NCBI GenBank assembly: GCA_030604905.1
Contig: JAUVVA010000024.1
Location: 1 to 38,921, forward strand
DNA length: 38,921 bases
Reading direction: 5' to 3'
Origin: Verrucomicrobiota bacterium
GTDB lineage: Bacteria > Verrucomicrobiota > Verrucomicrobiia > Opitutales > Opitutaceae
Shown: positions 8,911 through 16,977 of the stretch, in pieces
Layout of the letters: each line of letters starts with the position of its first letter
How positions within the stretch are numbered: the first letter of the stretch is position 1
Made by a program: the position numbers and the translations under genes
The notes under the pieces: model-generated
What the model saw: the letters and a program-made list of their open reading frames with translations, nothing else
Told to the model about the DNA's origin: nothing
Databases searched by the model: none

Positions 8911-8935
8911 TGATCGCACCTGATCGGTTTGATCA
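8911..8935 (+). promoter_or_regulatory. Repeated TGATC elements upstream of the DeoR gene, candidate autoregulatory operator
   Basis: Three TGATC[GA] words start at 8911, 8921 and 8930, about one helical turn apart. The last two also form an inverted repeat, TGATC-N5-GATCA (8921-8935). They sit in the 110- to 140-bp gap before the regulator gene, the usual place for a DeoR-family binding site. Binding is inferred from position and symmetry only. Confidence 0.45.
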
Positions 8936-8997
8936 CATCCGCACTCGACCATCGCCCCTCCTCCCCCATGCGCCAGACTGCCTTTGCCACCCTGCCC

Positions 8998-9762
8998 ATG
9001 CTCGCGCCCGAACGCCAACGTCGCATCCTGCGCATTCTGCAAGAGCAGGGTCGCATCGGCCTGGCCGACGCCGCCGCCCACCTCGGCGCCTCCCTCCCCA
9101 CCATCCGCCGCGACTTCGCCCGCCTCGCCGCCCTCGGCCACGCCCGCCGCGCCCACGGCGCCCTCCTCCCCAGCGACTTCGGCCTCGCCGAGCCCCGCTT
9201 CTCCCGCAAGGCCGAACGCGCCGTCGCCCTCAAGGCCCGCCTCGGCCGCGCCGCCGCCGCCCTCCTCCCCGAGGCCGGCTCCGTCTTCATCGACTCCGGC
9301 ACCACCGCCCTCGAGGTCGGCCGCGCCCTCCTCGACCGCCCCGGCCTGCGCATCCACACCAACTCCCTCCCCCTCCTCTGCCTCGCGCCCGAGTCCCGCG
9401 CCACCCTCGTCTCCCTCGGCGGCGAGGTCCGCGCCCTCGGCCTCTCCCTCACCGGCGGCCTTGCCCAGCACTGGCTGCAAAACCTCCGCTTCGACGCCGC
9501 CGTGATCGGCGCCTCCGGGCTCGATCCCTCCGACGGCGCCTCCACCACCGAGTCCGCCGAGGCCGCCCTCAAAACCGAGGCGCTCCGCCGCTCCGCCCGC
9601 CGCGTCCTCGTCGCCCACGGCGAAAAATGGGGCCGCCCCTCCGCCCTCCGCTTCGCCCCCTGGTCCGCCTTTACCGACCTGGTCAGCGACCACCCCTTCT
9701 CCCGCGCCGAGCGCCTCGCCCTCGGCCAGACCGGCCTCCGCCTCCACCCGCCCCTTCCCTAG
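8998..9762 (+). CDS. DeoR-family transcriptional regulator
   Basis: 254 residues from ATG 8998; an in-frame ATG at 8968 would add 10 residues, but family members begin just before the ERQRRIL helix, favouring 8998. Residues 4-57 form the winged helix-turn-helix (APERQRRILRILQEQG, then LGASLPTIRRDFARLAALG, a classical DeoR recognition helix). The C-terminal sugar-phosphate sensor domain shows FIDSGTTALEVGRAL and LVAHGEKWGR. Such proteins usually repress sugar-catabolic operons and are released by a phosphorylated sugar. The stop codon abuts the ATG of the aldolase gene with no gap, so it is co-transcribed with the downstream catabolic genes and probably controls them. TGATC repeats upstream are a candidate site. 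Confidence 0.9.
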   Translation: MLAPERQRRILRILQEQGRIGLADAAAHLGASLPTIRRDFARLAALGHARRAHGALLPSDFGLAEPRFSRKAERAVALKARLGRAAAALLPEAGSVFIDSGTTALEVGRALLDRPGLRIHTNSLPLLCLAPESRATLVSLGGEVRALGLSLTGGLAQHWLQNLRFDAAVIGASGLDPSDGASTTESAEAALKTEALRRSARRVLVAHGEKWGRPSALRFAPWSAFTDLVSDHPFSRAERLALGQTGLRLHPPLP

Positions 9763-10593
9763 ATGAAATCCGCCCGCCTCCACCGCCTCTTCAACCCGCA
9801 AACCGGCCGCTGCTTCGACGTCGCCATCGACCACGGCTTCTTCAACGAGGCCTCCTTCCTCGCCGGCATCGAGGACCTCCCCGCCGCCGTGCGCACCCTC
9901 GTGGCCGCCGCGCCCGACGCCATCCAGCTCACCGTCGGCCAGGCCCCCCACCTCCAGTCCCTCCCCGTCCGCCCCAAGCCCGCCCTCGTCCTCCGCACCG
10001 ACGTCGCCAACGTCTACGGCAACCGCCTCCCCCGCGCCCTCTACTCGCGCACCATCGCCGACCCCGTCGGCCAGGCCCTCCGCCTCGACGCCGCCTGCGT
10101 CGTCGTGAACCTCTTCCGCATCCCCGACCAGCCCGAGGTCGCCGACCAGTGTATCCAAAACATCCTTACACTGAAGCCCGCCTGCGACGCCGCCGGCATG
10201 CCCCTCATGATCGAGCCCCTCGTCTTCCAGCCCAACGAAAAGGCCGGCGGCTACATGGTGGACGGCGACCCGCAAAAGATCATCCCCCTCGTCCGCCAGG
10301 CCGTGGAGCTCGGCGCCGACATCATCAAGGCCGACCCCACCGACGACGTCTCCCTCTACCACAAGGTCGTCGAGACCGCCGGCGGCGTGCCCGTGCTCGT
10401 GCGCGGCGGCGGTCGCGTCTCCGACGAGGTCATCCTCCAACGCACCGCCGACCTCCTCGCCCAGGGCGCCCGCGGCATCGTCTATGGCCGCAACATCATC
10501 CAGCACCCCAAGCCCGCCGCCATGACCCGCGCCCTCATGGCCGTCCTCCACGAAAACGCATCCCCCGCCCAGGCCGCCAAGCTCCTCGCCTGA
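9763..10593 (+). CDS. Class I aldolase of the DeoC/FbaB/LsrF family
   Basis: 276 residues. A TIM-barrel class I aldolase: an early strand carries AIDHG (21-25), the conserved IDHG of FbaB/LsrF enzymes. The Schiff-base lysine is K189 in GADIIKADPTDD, and VPVLVRGGGR (about 208) is the phosphate-binding strand-loop. It probably cleaves a ketose phosphate into two shorter units, or acts as an LsrF-like thiolase. The neighbouring isomerase and PfkB kinase could together supply a ketose phosphate, so retro-aldol cleavage is the simpler idea. The exact substrate cannot be read from sequence. Start ATG 9763 immediately follows the TAG of the DeoR gene. Confidence 0.85.
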   Translation: MKSARLHRLFNPQTGRCFDVAIDHGFFNEASFLAGIEDLPAAVRTLVAAAPDAIQLTVGQAPHLQSLPVRPKPALVLRTDVANVYGNRLPRALYSRTIADPVGQALRLDAACVVVNLFRIPDQPEVADQCIQNILTLKPACDAAGMPLMIEPLVFQPNEKAGGYMVDGDPQKIIPLVRQAVELGADIIKADPTDDVSLYHKVVETAGGVPVLVRGGGRVSDEVILQRTADLLAQGARGIVYGRNIIQHPKPAAMTRALMAVLHENASPAQAAKLLA

Positions 10594-10613
10594 GCCCGCA
10601 GGGCTCCGCTTCC

Positions 10614-10641
10614 GACCTTCACCCTTCGACTTTCAACCTTG
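10614..10641 (+). repeat. 7-bp tandem repeat array, RACCTTC type
   Basis: Four consecutive heptamers (GACCTTC, ACCCTTC, GACTTTC, AACCTTG) occupy the end of the short gap before the oxidoreductase ATG at 10645. It is a third sequence family with the same 7-bp period as the TAGNNNC and TTGGTCA arrays. Confidence 0.65.
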
Positions 10642-10644
10642 GAC

Positions 10645-11793
10645 ATGTCTTCCCCCTCCCCCGTTCGCGTCGCCGTCATCGGCGCCGGCCTCATGGGCCG
10701 CGAGGTCGCCAGCGCCTTCGGCCGCTGGTTCGCGCTTCTCGACTGCCCCGTGCGCCCCGAGCTCGTCGCCGTCTGCGACGTCAACGCCGCCGCCCTCGAT
10801 TGGTTCCGACAAGTGCCCGGCGTCCGCCACTTCGACACCGACCACCGCACCCTCCTCGCCCGGCCCGACATCGACGTCGTCTACGTCGCCGTGCCCCACC
10901 ACCTCCACGAGCAGATCTACCTCGACGTCCTCCGGGCCGGCAAAGACCTCCTCGCCGAGAAACCCTTCGGCATCGACCTTGCCGCCGCCCGCCGCGTGCG
11001 CGACGAGGCCGCGCGCCTCGGCCGCTTCGTCCGCGTCTCCTCCGAGTTTCCCTTCCTCCCCGGCGTGCAGCGCGTCCTCGCCGCTTTCCGCCCCGGGAAC
11101 GCCGAGCCCCAGCTCGGCAAAATCCTCTCCCTTCGCAGCAGCTTCCTCCACTCCAGCGATCTCGACCCCACCAAGCCCATCAACTGGAAACGCCAGGTGC
11201 GGTTCTGCGGCGAGGCCGGCGTGATGAACGACCTCGGTCTCCACGTCACCCACGTCCCCCTCCGCCTCGGCTGGCGGCCCGTTCGCCTCTACGCCCAGCT
11301 CCAAAAAATCTACACCGAGCGCCCCGACGGCAAAGGCGGCCGCGCCCCCTGCGACACCTGGGACAACGCCACGCTCCACTGCACCGTCGACCTCCCCGAT
11401 CAACCCGGCGTCCCCCTCACCCTCGAGACCAAGCGTATGAGCCCCACGGATACAAACTCCTGGGAGATCGAGGTTCTCGGCACCGACGGCGGCCTGCGCT
11501 ACTCGACCAAGCAGCCCAAAACCCTTTGGACCTACGAGCGCGGCAAGGAGCAAAGCTGGTCCGCCACCGATCTCGGTTTCGCCACGCCCTTCAAGACCAT
11601 CACCGGCGGCATCTTCGAGCCCGGTTTCCCCGACATCCTCCAGCAGATGTGGGCCGCCTACCTTGCCGAGCGCGCAGGTCAGCTCGGCGACCGCTTCGCC
11701 TGCGCCACCCCCGACGAAGCCGTCACCCAGCACGAGCTCTGGGCCGCCGCCCTCCAGAGCCACGCCACCCAATCCGTCGTCACCCTCCCCTAG
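10645..11793 (+). CDS. Gfo/Idh/MocA-family NAD(P)-dependent oxidoreductase
   Basis: 382 residues from ATG 10645 (a TTG lies two codons upstream). The N-terminal Rossmann fold begins VAVIGAGLMG (GxGxxG at 13-18); the EKP catalytic signature is at 105-107 in LLAEKPFGID. The C-terminal alpha/beta domain contains GEAGVMNDLGLHVTHVPL, with the His of the family's active-site helix, and ends at a TAG that is itself the first unit of a 7-bp repeat array. Members oxidise or epimerise sugars, inositols or sugar derivatives. Placed between an aldolase and a lyxose-isomerase-like gene, it probably handles the same sugar pathway. Substrate unknown. Confidence 0.9.
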   Translation: MSSPSPVRVAVIGAGLMGREVASAFGRWFALLDCPVRPELVAVCDVNAAALDWFRQVPGVRHFDTDHRTLLARPDIDVVYVAVPHHLHEQIYLDVLRAGKDLLAEKPFGIDLAAARRVRDEAARLGRFVRVSSEFPFLPGVQRVLAAFRPGNAEPQLGKILSLRSSFLHSSDLDPTKPINWKRQVRFCGEAGVMNDLGLHVTHVPLRLGWRPVRLYAQLQKIYTERPDGKGGRAPCDTWDNATLHCTVDLPDQPGVPLTLETKRMSPTDTNSWEIEVLGTDGGLRYSTKQPKTLWTYERGKEQSWSATDLGFATPFKTITGGIFEPGFPDILQQMWAAYLAERAGQLGDRFACATPDEAVTQHELWAAALQSHATQSVVTLP

Positions 11794-11846
11794 TCCCTAG
11801 CTTCTAGCCCCTAGCTCCTAGCCCCTAGTCCCTAGCTCCTAGCTCC
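11791..11846 (+). repeat. 7-bp tandem repeat array, TAGNNNC type, 8 units
   Basis: Eight consecutive heptamers (TAGTCCC, TAGCTTC, TAGCCCC, TAGCTCC and variants) fill the gap to the isomerase gene. The first TAG is the stop codon of the oxidoreductase. Two degenerate AGC units follow up to the ATG at 11857. Confidence 0.88.
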
Positions 11847-11856
11847 AGCCCCCAGC

Positions 11857-12435
11857 ATGCTCCGCTCCCAAATCAACGCCGCCTACCGCGCCGCGTCCGC
11901 CTGTTTCGCGCGCCACCACTGGGCCCTTCCTCCCGCGCCCAAGTGGGACATCACCGACTTTGGCCTCGGCGACTTCGAGCGTTTTGGGCTCACCCTCATC
12001 AACCTCGCCGAGGAGCCCGAGTATTGCGAAAAGCTCATGTGGGCGCGTCGCGGCCAGACCACGCCCTGCCACACCCACGCGAAGAAGAAAGAGGACATCA
12101 TCTGCCGCGCCGGCCAGCTCACCCTCGAACTCTGGCCCGCCCGCCCCGCCTCGCCCGCCAGTCCCCCCGGCGGCCTCACCGTCCCCGTAAACGGCCAGCC
12201 CCGCGCTCTCGCCGCCGGCGAACGCCTCGTCCTCCCGCCCGGCTCGCGCGTCACGCTCGTCCCGGGTGTCTGGCATGCCTTCTACCCCACGTCCGACGAA
12301 TGCATCATCGGCGAAGTCTCCACCGCCAACGACGACCTACACGACAACTTCTTCACCAACCCCGACATCGGCCGCTTCCCCGGCATCACCGAAGACGAGC
12401 CCGCCCAGATCCGCCTCCTCAGCGACCGATCCTAG
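11857..12435 (+). CDS. D-lyxose ketol-isomerase family protein (metal cupin)
   Basis: 192 residues. A single-domain cupin matching the bacterial D-lyxose isomerase family: metal ligands H72 and H74 (CHTHAKKKED), E79, and H140 (GVWHAFYP), and a C-terminal segment GEVSTANDDLHDNFF typical of the group. Known members convert D-lyxose to D-xylulose and often D-mannose to D-fructose. Its position between an oxidoreductase and a PfkB kinase suggests it makes a ketose that is then phosphorylated and cleaved by the nearby aldolase. Repeat arrays flank both ends, and its TAG stop is the first unit of the downstream array. The family is recognised with good confidence; the physiological sugar is inferred. 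Confidence 0.85.
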   Translation: MLRSQINAAYRAASACFARHHWALPPAPKWDITDFGLGDFERFGLTLINLAEEPEYCEKLMWARRGQTTPCHTHAKKKEDIICRAGQLTLELWPARPASPASPPGGLTVPVNGQPRALAAGERLVLPPGSRVTLVPGVWHAFYPTSDECIIGEVSTANDDLHDNFFTNPDIGRFPGITEDEPAQIRLLSDRS

Positions 12436-12481
12436 TCCCCGGCCGCTAGCGTCTAGCTCCTAGCCTCCAGTCACTAGTTCC
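12433..12481 (+). repeat. 7-bp tandem repeat array, TAGNNNC type, partly degenerate
   Basis: Seven heptamers beginning with the TAG stop of the isomerase gene; five start with TAG and two have drifted (CGGCCGC, CAGTCAC). Same family as 6848 and 11791. Confidence 0.82.
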
Positions 12482-12491
12482 TCCCCTCCGC

Positions 12492-12518
12492 TCCTCCGTG
12501 CTCTCCGTGCCCTCCGTG
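12492..12518 (+). repeat. 9-bp tandem repeat (CTCTCCGTG type) at the kinase gene start
   Basis: Three 9-bp units, each ending CTCCGTG. Each contributes a GTG in the kinase frame, so all three are possible start codons and the first residues of the protein (LSVPSVV) are repeat-encoded. Confidence 0.6.
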
Positions 12519-13649
12519 GTTCAATCCTCCGCCCCCGCCCGCGCCGCCCTCGCCGCCCGCCTCCGCGCCCACGCCGACGCCGCGACCGCGCTCCCCTCCG
12601 TCGCCATCGGCTTCGACGGCTTTGTGGACGAGATGATCCGCCTCGTCGCCGAGCGCCAGTCCCTCTCGTCCTACACGCCGGTGCCCACCATCGCCGCCTT
12701 CGGCGAGCTCGTCACCCGCGCCGCCGGCCACAGCTCCCTGCGCGAGATCGTCGTCACCGCCACGCACCCCGGCGGCTGCGCGATCAACATGGGCGACGGC
12801 CTCGCCGCCCTCGGCATCCCCGTGGACTGCTTCGCCACGCTCGGCGAGCCGCCCCACCCCGCCTTTGCCGCCACCACCGCGCGCTTCCGCTCCACCCACA
12901 GCTGGGGACGCGAGCCCGGCCGCACGCTCGCCTACGAATTTGCCGACGGGAAACTCATGTTCAGCTCCGTCACCCAGCTCGCCGAGTTCACCCCCGAGGC
13001 GGTCGCCGCCCGTCTCGCCGACGGCGCCTACGCCGCCGCCTGCCGCGCCGCCCCGCTCATCGCCCTGACCGACTGGACGCTCTACCCCCACATGACGGCG
13101 GTCTGGCGTCACCTCCAGTCCTCCGTCTATTCGCACCTCGCCCACCGCCCCGCCTTCTTCATCGACCTGGTCGATCCCTCCAGCCGCTCCGAGACCGACA
13201 TCCGCGCGATGCTCGACACCCTCCCCGCCTTCGAGCCCTGCGGCCCGCTCACCCTCGGTTTCAACGGCAACGAGGCCAACATCCTCGCCCGTCTCCTCGG
13301 CCTGCCTGCCTGCGACGACTCCGCAGCCTCCTCCCTCGCCCTCGCCTCCGTCCTTCGGGAGCGCCTCCGCGTATCCGCCGTGGTCATACACCACATCCGC
13401 TCCGCCGCCCTCGCCGCCCCCGATGGCGTCGCGACCCTCGCCGGCCCCTTCTGCGCCTCGCCGCGCAAGAGCACCGGCGCCGGCGACCGTTTCAACGCCG
13501 GCTACGCCCTCGGCCTGCTCCTCGATCTCCCGCCCCTCGAGCGCCTCCTCTGCGCCTGCGCCAGCTCCGGCTTCTTCGTCCGCGAAGCCCGCAGCGCCAA
13601 CGTCCCCGAGCTCGCCGCCTTCCTCGCCCACCCCGACTGGCCTTGTTGA
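12498..13649 (+). CDS. PfkB-family carbohydrate kinase
   Basis: About 383 residues from GTG 12498; GTGs at 12507 and 12516 lie in the same 9-bp repeat and are equally possible. The ribokinase fold is shown by VAIGFDGFVDEM near the N-terminus, the glycine-rich HPGGCAINMGDGLAALGIPV, and the signature KSTGAGDRFNAGYALGL, whose GAGD (about 327-330) provides the anion hole and catalytic Asp. It would transfer a phosphate from ATP to a ketose or similar sugar. Downstream of a lyxose-isomerase-like protein and in the same orientation as the class I aldolase, it probably phosphorylates the ketose before aldol cleavage. The substrate is not deducible. Confidence 0.88.
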   Translation: MLSVPSVVQSSAPARAALAARLRAHADAATALPSVAIGFDGFVDEMIRLVAERQSLSSYTPVPTIAAFGELVTRAAGHSSLREIVVTATHPGGCAINMGDGLAALGIPVDCFATLGEPPHPAFAATTARFRSTHSWGREPGRTLAYEFADGKLMFSSVTQLAEFTPEAVAARLADGAYAAACRAAPLIALTDWTLYPHMTAVWRHLQSSVYSHLAHRPAFFIDLVDPSSRSETDIRAMLDTLPAFEPCGPLTLGFNGNEANILARLLGLPACDDSAASSLALASVLRERLRVSAVVIHHIRSAALAAPDGVATLAGPFCASPRKSTGAGDRFNAGYALGLLLDLPPLERLLCACASSGFFVREARSANVPELAAFLAHPDWPC

Positions 13650-13740
13650 CGCCGCGCCTTCCACGCCCCCGCCCTGCATCCGGCCACCCCTTCCGAAACT
13701 CAGTCCTCCCTCTTCGGCGGCCACGCCCTTCGCCCCCTCC

Positions 13741-15240
13741 ATGCCCGACCACCTCATCACCGCCCACGGCGCCGTCGCCGACGGCGCCACCAACAACGCC
13801 CCCGCGATCAACGCCCTCATCGCCTCCGTCTCCGCCTCCGGCGGTGGCCGCGTCGTCGTGCCCTGCGGCGTCTTCCTCGCCGGCACCATCGAGCTCAGAT
13901 CCCGCGTCACCCTCCACCTCGAGGACGGCGCCGTGCTCCTCGGCTCCACCGAGCTCTCCCACTACTCCACCCGCGTCTGGGGCCACCACGACGACATCAC
14001 GCCCTGGCATTTCATCCTCGCCGAGGACCAGGAGCACGTCGCCCTCACCGGGCGCGGCACCATTCGCGGCAACGGCCCCGCCTTCTGGGAGCCCACTCGC
14101 CGCGACGAGTGGTCCTTCTTCATCCCGCGCAAACGCGAACGCCCCAGCCCCATGCTCGAGATCGTGCGCTGCCGCCACGTCCTCATCGAGGGCATCCGCA
14201 TTGAGCAGTCCCCCGGCTGGACCCTCCACGGCCACGACTGCGACCACCTCCGCATCGAGGGCATCACCATCCGCAACACCAACTTCGGACCCAACGTGGA
14301 CGGCATCGACCTCACCGGCTGCCAAGACGTCATCATCCACGGCTGCGACATCGACACCGGCGACGACGCCATCGCCCTCAAAACCTCCGAATACTCCCGC
14401 TCCGTCGAGCGAGTCGCCATCAGCGACTGCATCCTCCGCACCTCCTGCGTCGGCGTGCGCATCGGCTACGAGTCTCGCGAGGATTTTCGCGATATCGTCG
14501 TCACCAACCTCGTCATCCCCCGCTGCACCCGCGTCTTCGACCTCCGCGCCGTCGAGGGCTGCACCATCGAGCGTATCCGTTTTTCCAATATCGTCGCCTC
14601 CACCGACGGCGGCTGGCCCGCCACCCGCGCCATCGAGCTCGTCCAGCTCGACCGCCCCAACGTCTACAAAGACCTCCTCCCGCCCGAGCACCCCGATCAC
14701 GGCAAAGACAAACCGCTCACGCGCTCCAGCGTGATCCGCGACATCAGTTTCACCGGCCTCGACATCACCACCGACGGCCGCATCCACCTCGTCGGCAAAC
14801 CCGGCCAACCCATCGAGGGCGTGCGCTTTAGCGACCTCCGCCTGCGCTACCCCGTCCTCGACGACTTCCGCCCCTTCAAAAACGCCCGGAGCACCGGCTT
14901 CATCCCCGGCGACTACGCCGAGACCCGCGCCGCCAACGCCGCCTTTGTCCTCCACCACGTCCGCGATCTCGAGATCGAGGGCCTCCGCCTCCGCTGGCCC
15001 ATCTACCCGGTGACGACTGGCTGGCGCATGTTCGAGAGCACGCAGACGCGCCTCTCCGCCTACTGGCACGGCAACGTGGACAAGATCCGCGCCGGCGAGA
15101 TCCGCGCGCCTTATCACCTCGTCTGGGCCCGCGACGCCGAGGCCCGCCTCTCCGGCCGCGGCCTTGCCGCCAGCGAACCCGAGCTCCCGGTCCTCGACGC
15201 GGACTCCTCCTCCCGTATCCACCTCATCGATACCCAGTGA
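13741..15240 (+). CDS. Glycoside hydrolase family 28 (polygalacturonase-like) protein without signal peptide
   Basis: 499 residues, a right-handed parallel beta-helix. GH28 acidic residues are visible: N185-V-D187-G-I-D and D208-D209 in GDDAIALK. The third GH28 motif, usually GHG, is replaced by TSCVGVRIGYES, as in bacterial relatives acting on other glycans. The N-terminus (MPDHLITAHGAVADG) enters the first helix coil directly, so there is no export signal and a cytoplasmic location is likely. It should hydrolyse galacturonic-acid or rhamnose-type linkages in imported pectic fragments. Its TGA overlaps the GTG of the next gene (GTGA). The 91-bp upstream gap shows no recognisable element. Confidence 0.87.
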   Translation: MPDHLITAHGAVADGATNNAPAINALIASVSASGGGRVVVPCGVFLAGTIELRSRVTLHLEDGAVLLGSTELSHYSTRVWGHHDDITPWHFILAEDQEHVALTGRGTIRGNGPAFWEPTRRDEWSFFIPRKRERPSPMLEIVRCRHVLIEGIRIEQSPGWTLHGHDCDHLRIEGITIRNTNFGPNVDGIDLTGCQDVIIHGCDIDTGDDAIALKTSEYSRSVERVAISDCILRTSCVGVRIGYESREDFRDIVVTNLVIPRCTRVFDLRAVEGCTIERIRFSNIVASTDGGWPATRAIELVQLDRPNVYKDLLPPEHPDHGKDKPLTRSSVIRDISFTGLDITTDGRIHLVGKPGQPIEGVRFSDLRLRYPVLDDFRPFKNARSTGFIPGDYAETRAANAAFVLHHVRDLEIEGLRLRWPIYPVTTGWRMFESTQTRLSAYWHGNVDKIRAGEIRAPYHLVWARDAEARLSGRGLAASEPELPVLDADSSSRIHLIDTQ

Positions 15241-16964
15241 AGATCCTCGGCCCCGCCCCCGTCCTCGCCCGCCTGCTCGCCCACCACGAGACGCAGGGCC
15301 ACCGCGTCGATCTCCGCCCCCGTTCGCCGCACCACGGCGCGTGGATCTCGCCCGACACCGGCCTCCCCGAGGCCGGCCACACCGGCACCGCCCTGCACTT
15401 CGCCCGCGCCGCCCTGCTCTGCGCCGCCGCCCGCCGCGAACTCGTCGCCCTCGACGAGATCCGCCTCCTCGGCGAGGCCCGCGCCCACCTCGCCTACCTG
15501 CTCCGCGCCCAGCGCCCCTCCGGCCTCATCGACCTGCGCTCCTGCAACTACGACTCCGGCCCCGACACCGCCTTCGCCGTCCAGCTCGTCTGCGCCGCCG
15601 TCGAGACCGGCCGCGCCGTCCCCCGCCCCTCACCCGCCTGGCGGCTCCTCCTCCGCGACTCCGAACGCTTCCTCCGCCGCGCTTTTCCCGGCCTCCTCGG
15701 CGGCGGTTTCCACACACCCAACCACCGCTGGGTCGTCGCCTCCGCCCTCGCCTGGTCCGCCTCCCTCCTCCCCTCCCTCAAGCCCGGCCGCGTCCTCGCC
15801 GACTACCTCGCCGAGGGCATCGATATCGACGCCGAGGGCTCCTTCATCGAACGCAGCGCCGCGATCTACGACGCCGTCTGCGGTCGCTCCCTGCTCCTCC
15901 TCCACGAACACGCCGCGTGGGAACCCGCCCTCGACGCCGCCCGCCGAAATCTCCGCTTCAACCTGTCCCTGCTCCGGGCCGACGGCTCCATCGACACCTC
16001 CCTCTCCCGACGTCAGGACCACGGACTGCGCTCCGTGCCCCTCAACCTGGCTCCCTGCTACCTTCAAGCCGCCGAGCACTCCCCCGACGATCGCGCCGAC
16101 TTTCACCACGCCGCCTCCCGCCTCTGGGCCGCCTCCGGACCCGCCCAAGACAAAGATCTCTTCTGGCTCGCCCACGCCCTGCTCCGTCTCGGCCCCGTCA
16201 ACATCCCGGCCCGCGCGCCCGAGACCCGCTTCCGCCGCTGGTTTCCCCAAAAACCTCTTTGGCGCGTCCGCCACGACGACCTCTCCGCCTCCTTCCTCGG
16301 CGGCGGCACCCGACTCGCCACCATGAGTTGCCGCGGCGCCGAACTCCACGCGCTCAAGATCAGCCAGAGCTACTTCGGCACCGGACGATTTATCGCCGAC
16401 CACATGAGCCCGCGCGGCGACGGGCTCCGCATGGAGTGCGAAGCCCGCCACTTCCCCCACGCCCCCGGCTACCAGCTCCCCCTCGGTCGCCCGGTGCCGA
16501 TGGAGGAGTGGGAGAAGAGTCTCGACGCACGCCCCATGCGCACCATGCCACCCTGCCGGAGCCGGCTCGACATCGCCCCGCTCGCCGACGGTTTCGCCTT
16601 CGACTACCACACGCTCGACGGCCTCGACGGCGTGCCCGCCCAGATCGCGCTCGATTTCGCCCCCGGCGCCATCTGGGAAAGCGCCGGCACCGCCCTCGTC
16701 CCCGCCGCCGGCCAGACGCTCTTCCTCACCGCCGGCTCCGCCCGCCTCGTCTACCCGGACTGCGTGGTGGAGATCTCCCCCGGCGCCGACGCCCACCGCA
16801 CCTGGCAAATGCGCGACGCGGAGCCCGTCAGCTCCGCCTCGATTCGCATCCTCATCCCTCTCCTCACACCCCTGCGCCACCGCTTCCGCCTCCGCTTTTT
16901 CAAGCCCGGCCCCGGCTCCCCCCTTCGCGGCTCTTCGCGCGCTTCGCGGTCAAATAACGCTTGA
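15237..16964 (+). CDS. Uncharacterised toroid-type protein, possible heparinase-like lyase
   Basis: 575 residues from GTG 15237, overlapping the upstream TGA. The first two thirds look like an (alpha/alpha) helical toroid with NYDSGPDTAFAVQLV (about 102-116), GGFHTPNHRWVVASALAWS (about 158-176) and DAEGSFIERSAAIYDAV (about 198-214). The last of these resembles the E-G-x-x-x catalytic segment of heparinase/alginate-lyase-type proteins. The C-terminal third is beta-rich (FLGGGTRLATM onwards), as in their sandwich domain. No signal peptide is visible. Translational coupling to the GH28 gene suggests the two act on the same oligosaccharide in the cytoplasm. No family was recognised with certainty; it may also be a glycosidase of the same fold. 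Confidence 0.6.
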   Translation: MKILGPAPVLARLLAHHETQGHRVDLRPRSPHHGAWISPDTGLPEAGHTGTALHFARAALLCAAARRELVALDEIRLLGEARAHLAYLLRAQRPSGLIDLRSCNYDSGPDTAFAVQLVCAAVETGRAVPRPSPAWRLLLRDSERFLRRAFPGLLGGGFHTPNHRWVVASALAWSASLLPSLKPGRVLADYLAEGIDIDAEGSFIERSAAIYDAVCGRSLLLLHEHAAWEPALDAARRNLRFNLSLLRADGSIDTSLSRRQDHGLRSVPLNLAPCYLQAAEHSPDDRADFHHAASRLWAASGPAQDKDLFWLAHALLRLGPVNIPARAPETRFRRWFPQKPLWRVRHDDLSASFLGGGTRLATMSCRGAELHALKISQSYFGTGRFIADHMSPRGDGLRMECEARHFPHAPGYQLPLGRPVPMEEWEKSLDARPMRTMPPCRSRLDIAPLADGFAFDYHTLDGLDGVPAQIALDFAPGAIWESAGTALVPAAGQTLFLTAGSARLVYPDCVVEISPGADAHRTWQMRDAEPVSSASIRILIPLLTPLRHRFRLRFFKPGPGSPLRGSSRASRSNNA

Positions 16965-16977
16965 GACCGCCGCGGCC

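Noticed and set aside
8968-8997. Upstream ATG for the DeoR regulator
   Set aside because: It adds 10 residues not typical of the family N-terminus; it is kept as an alternative start rather than the main call.
16965-16977. GC-rich junction between converging genes considered as a bidirectional terminator
   Set aside because: Only 13 bp long and without a convincing stem and T tract.
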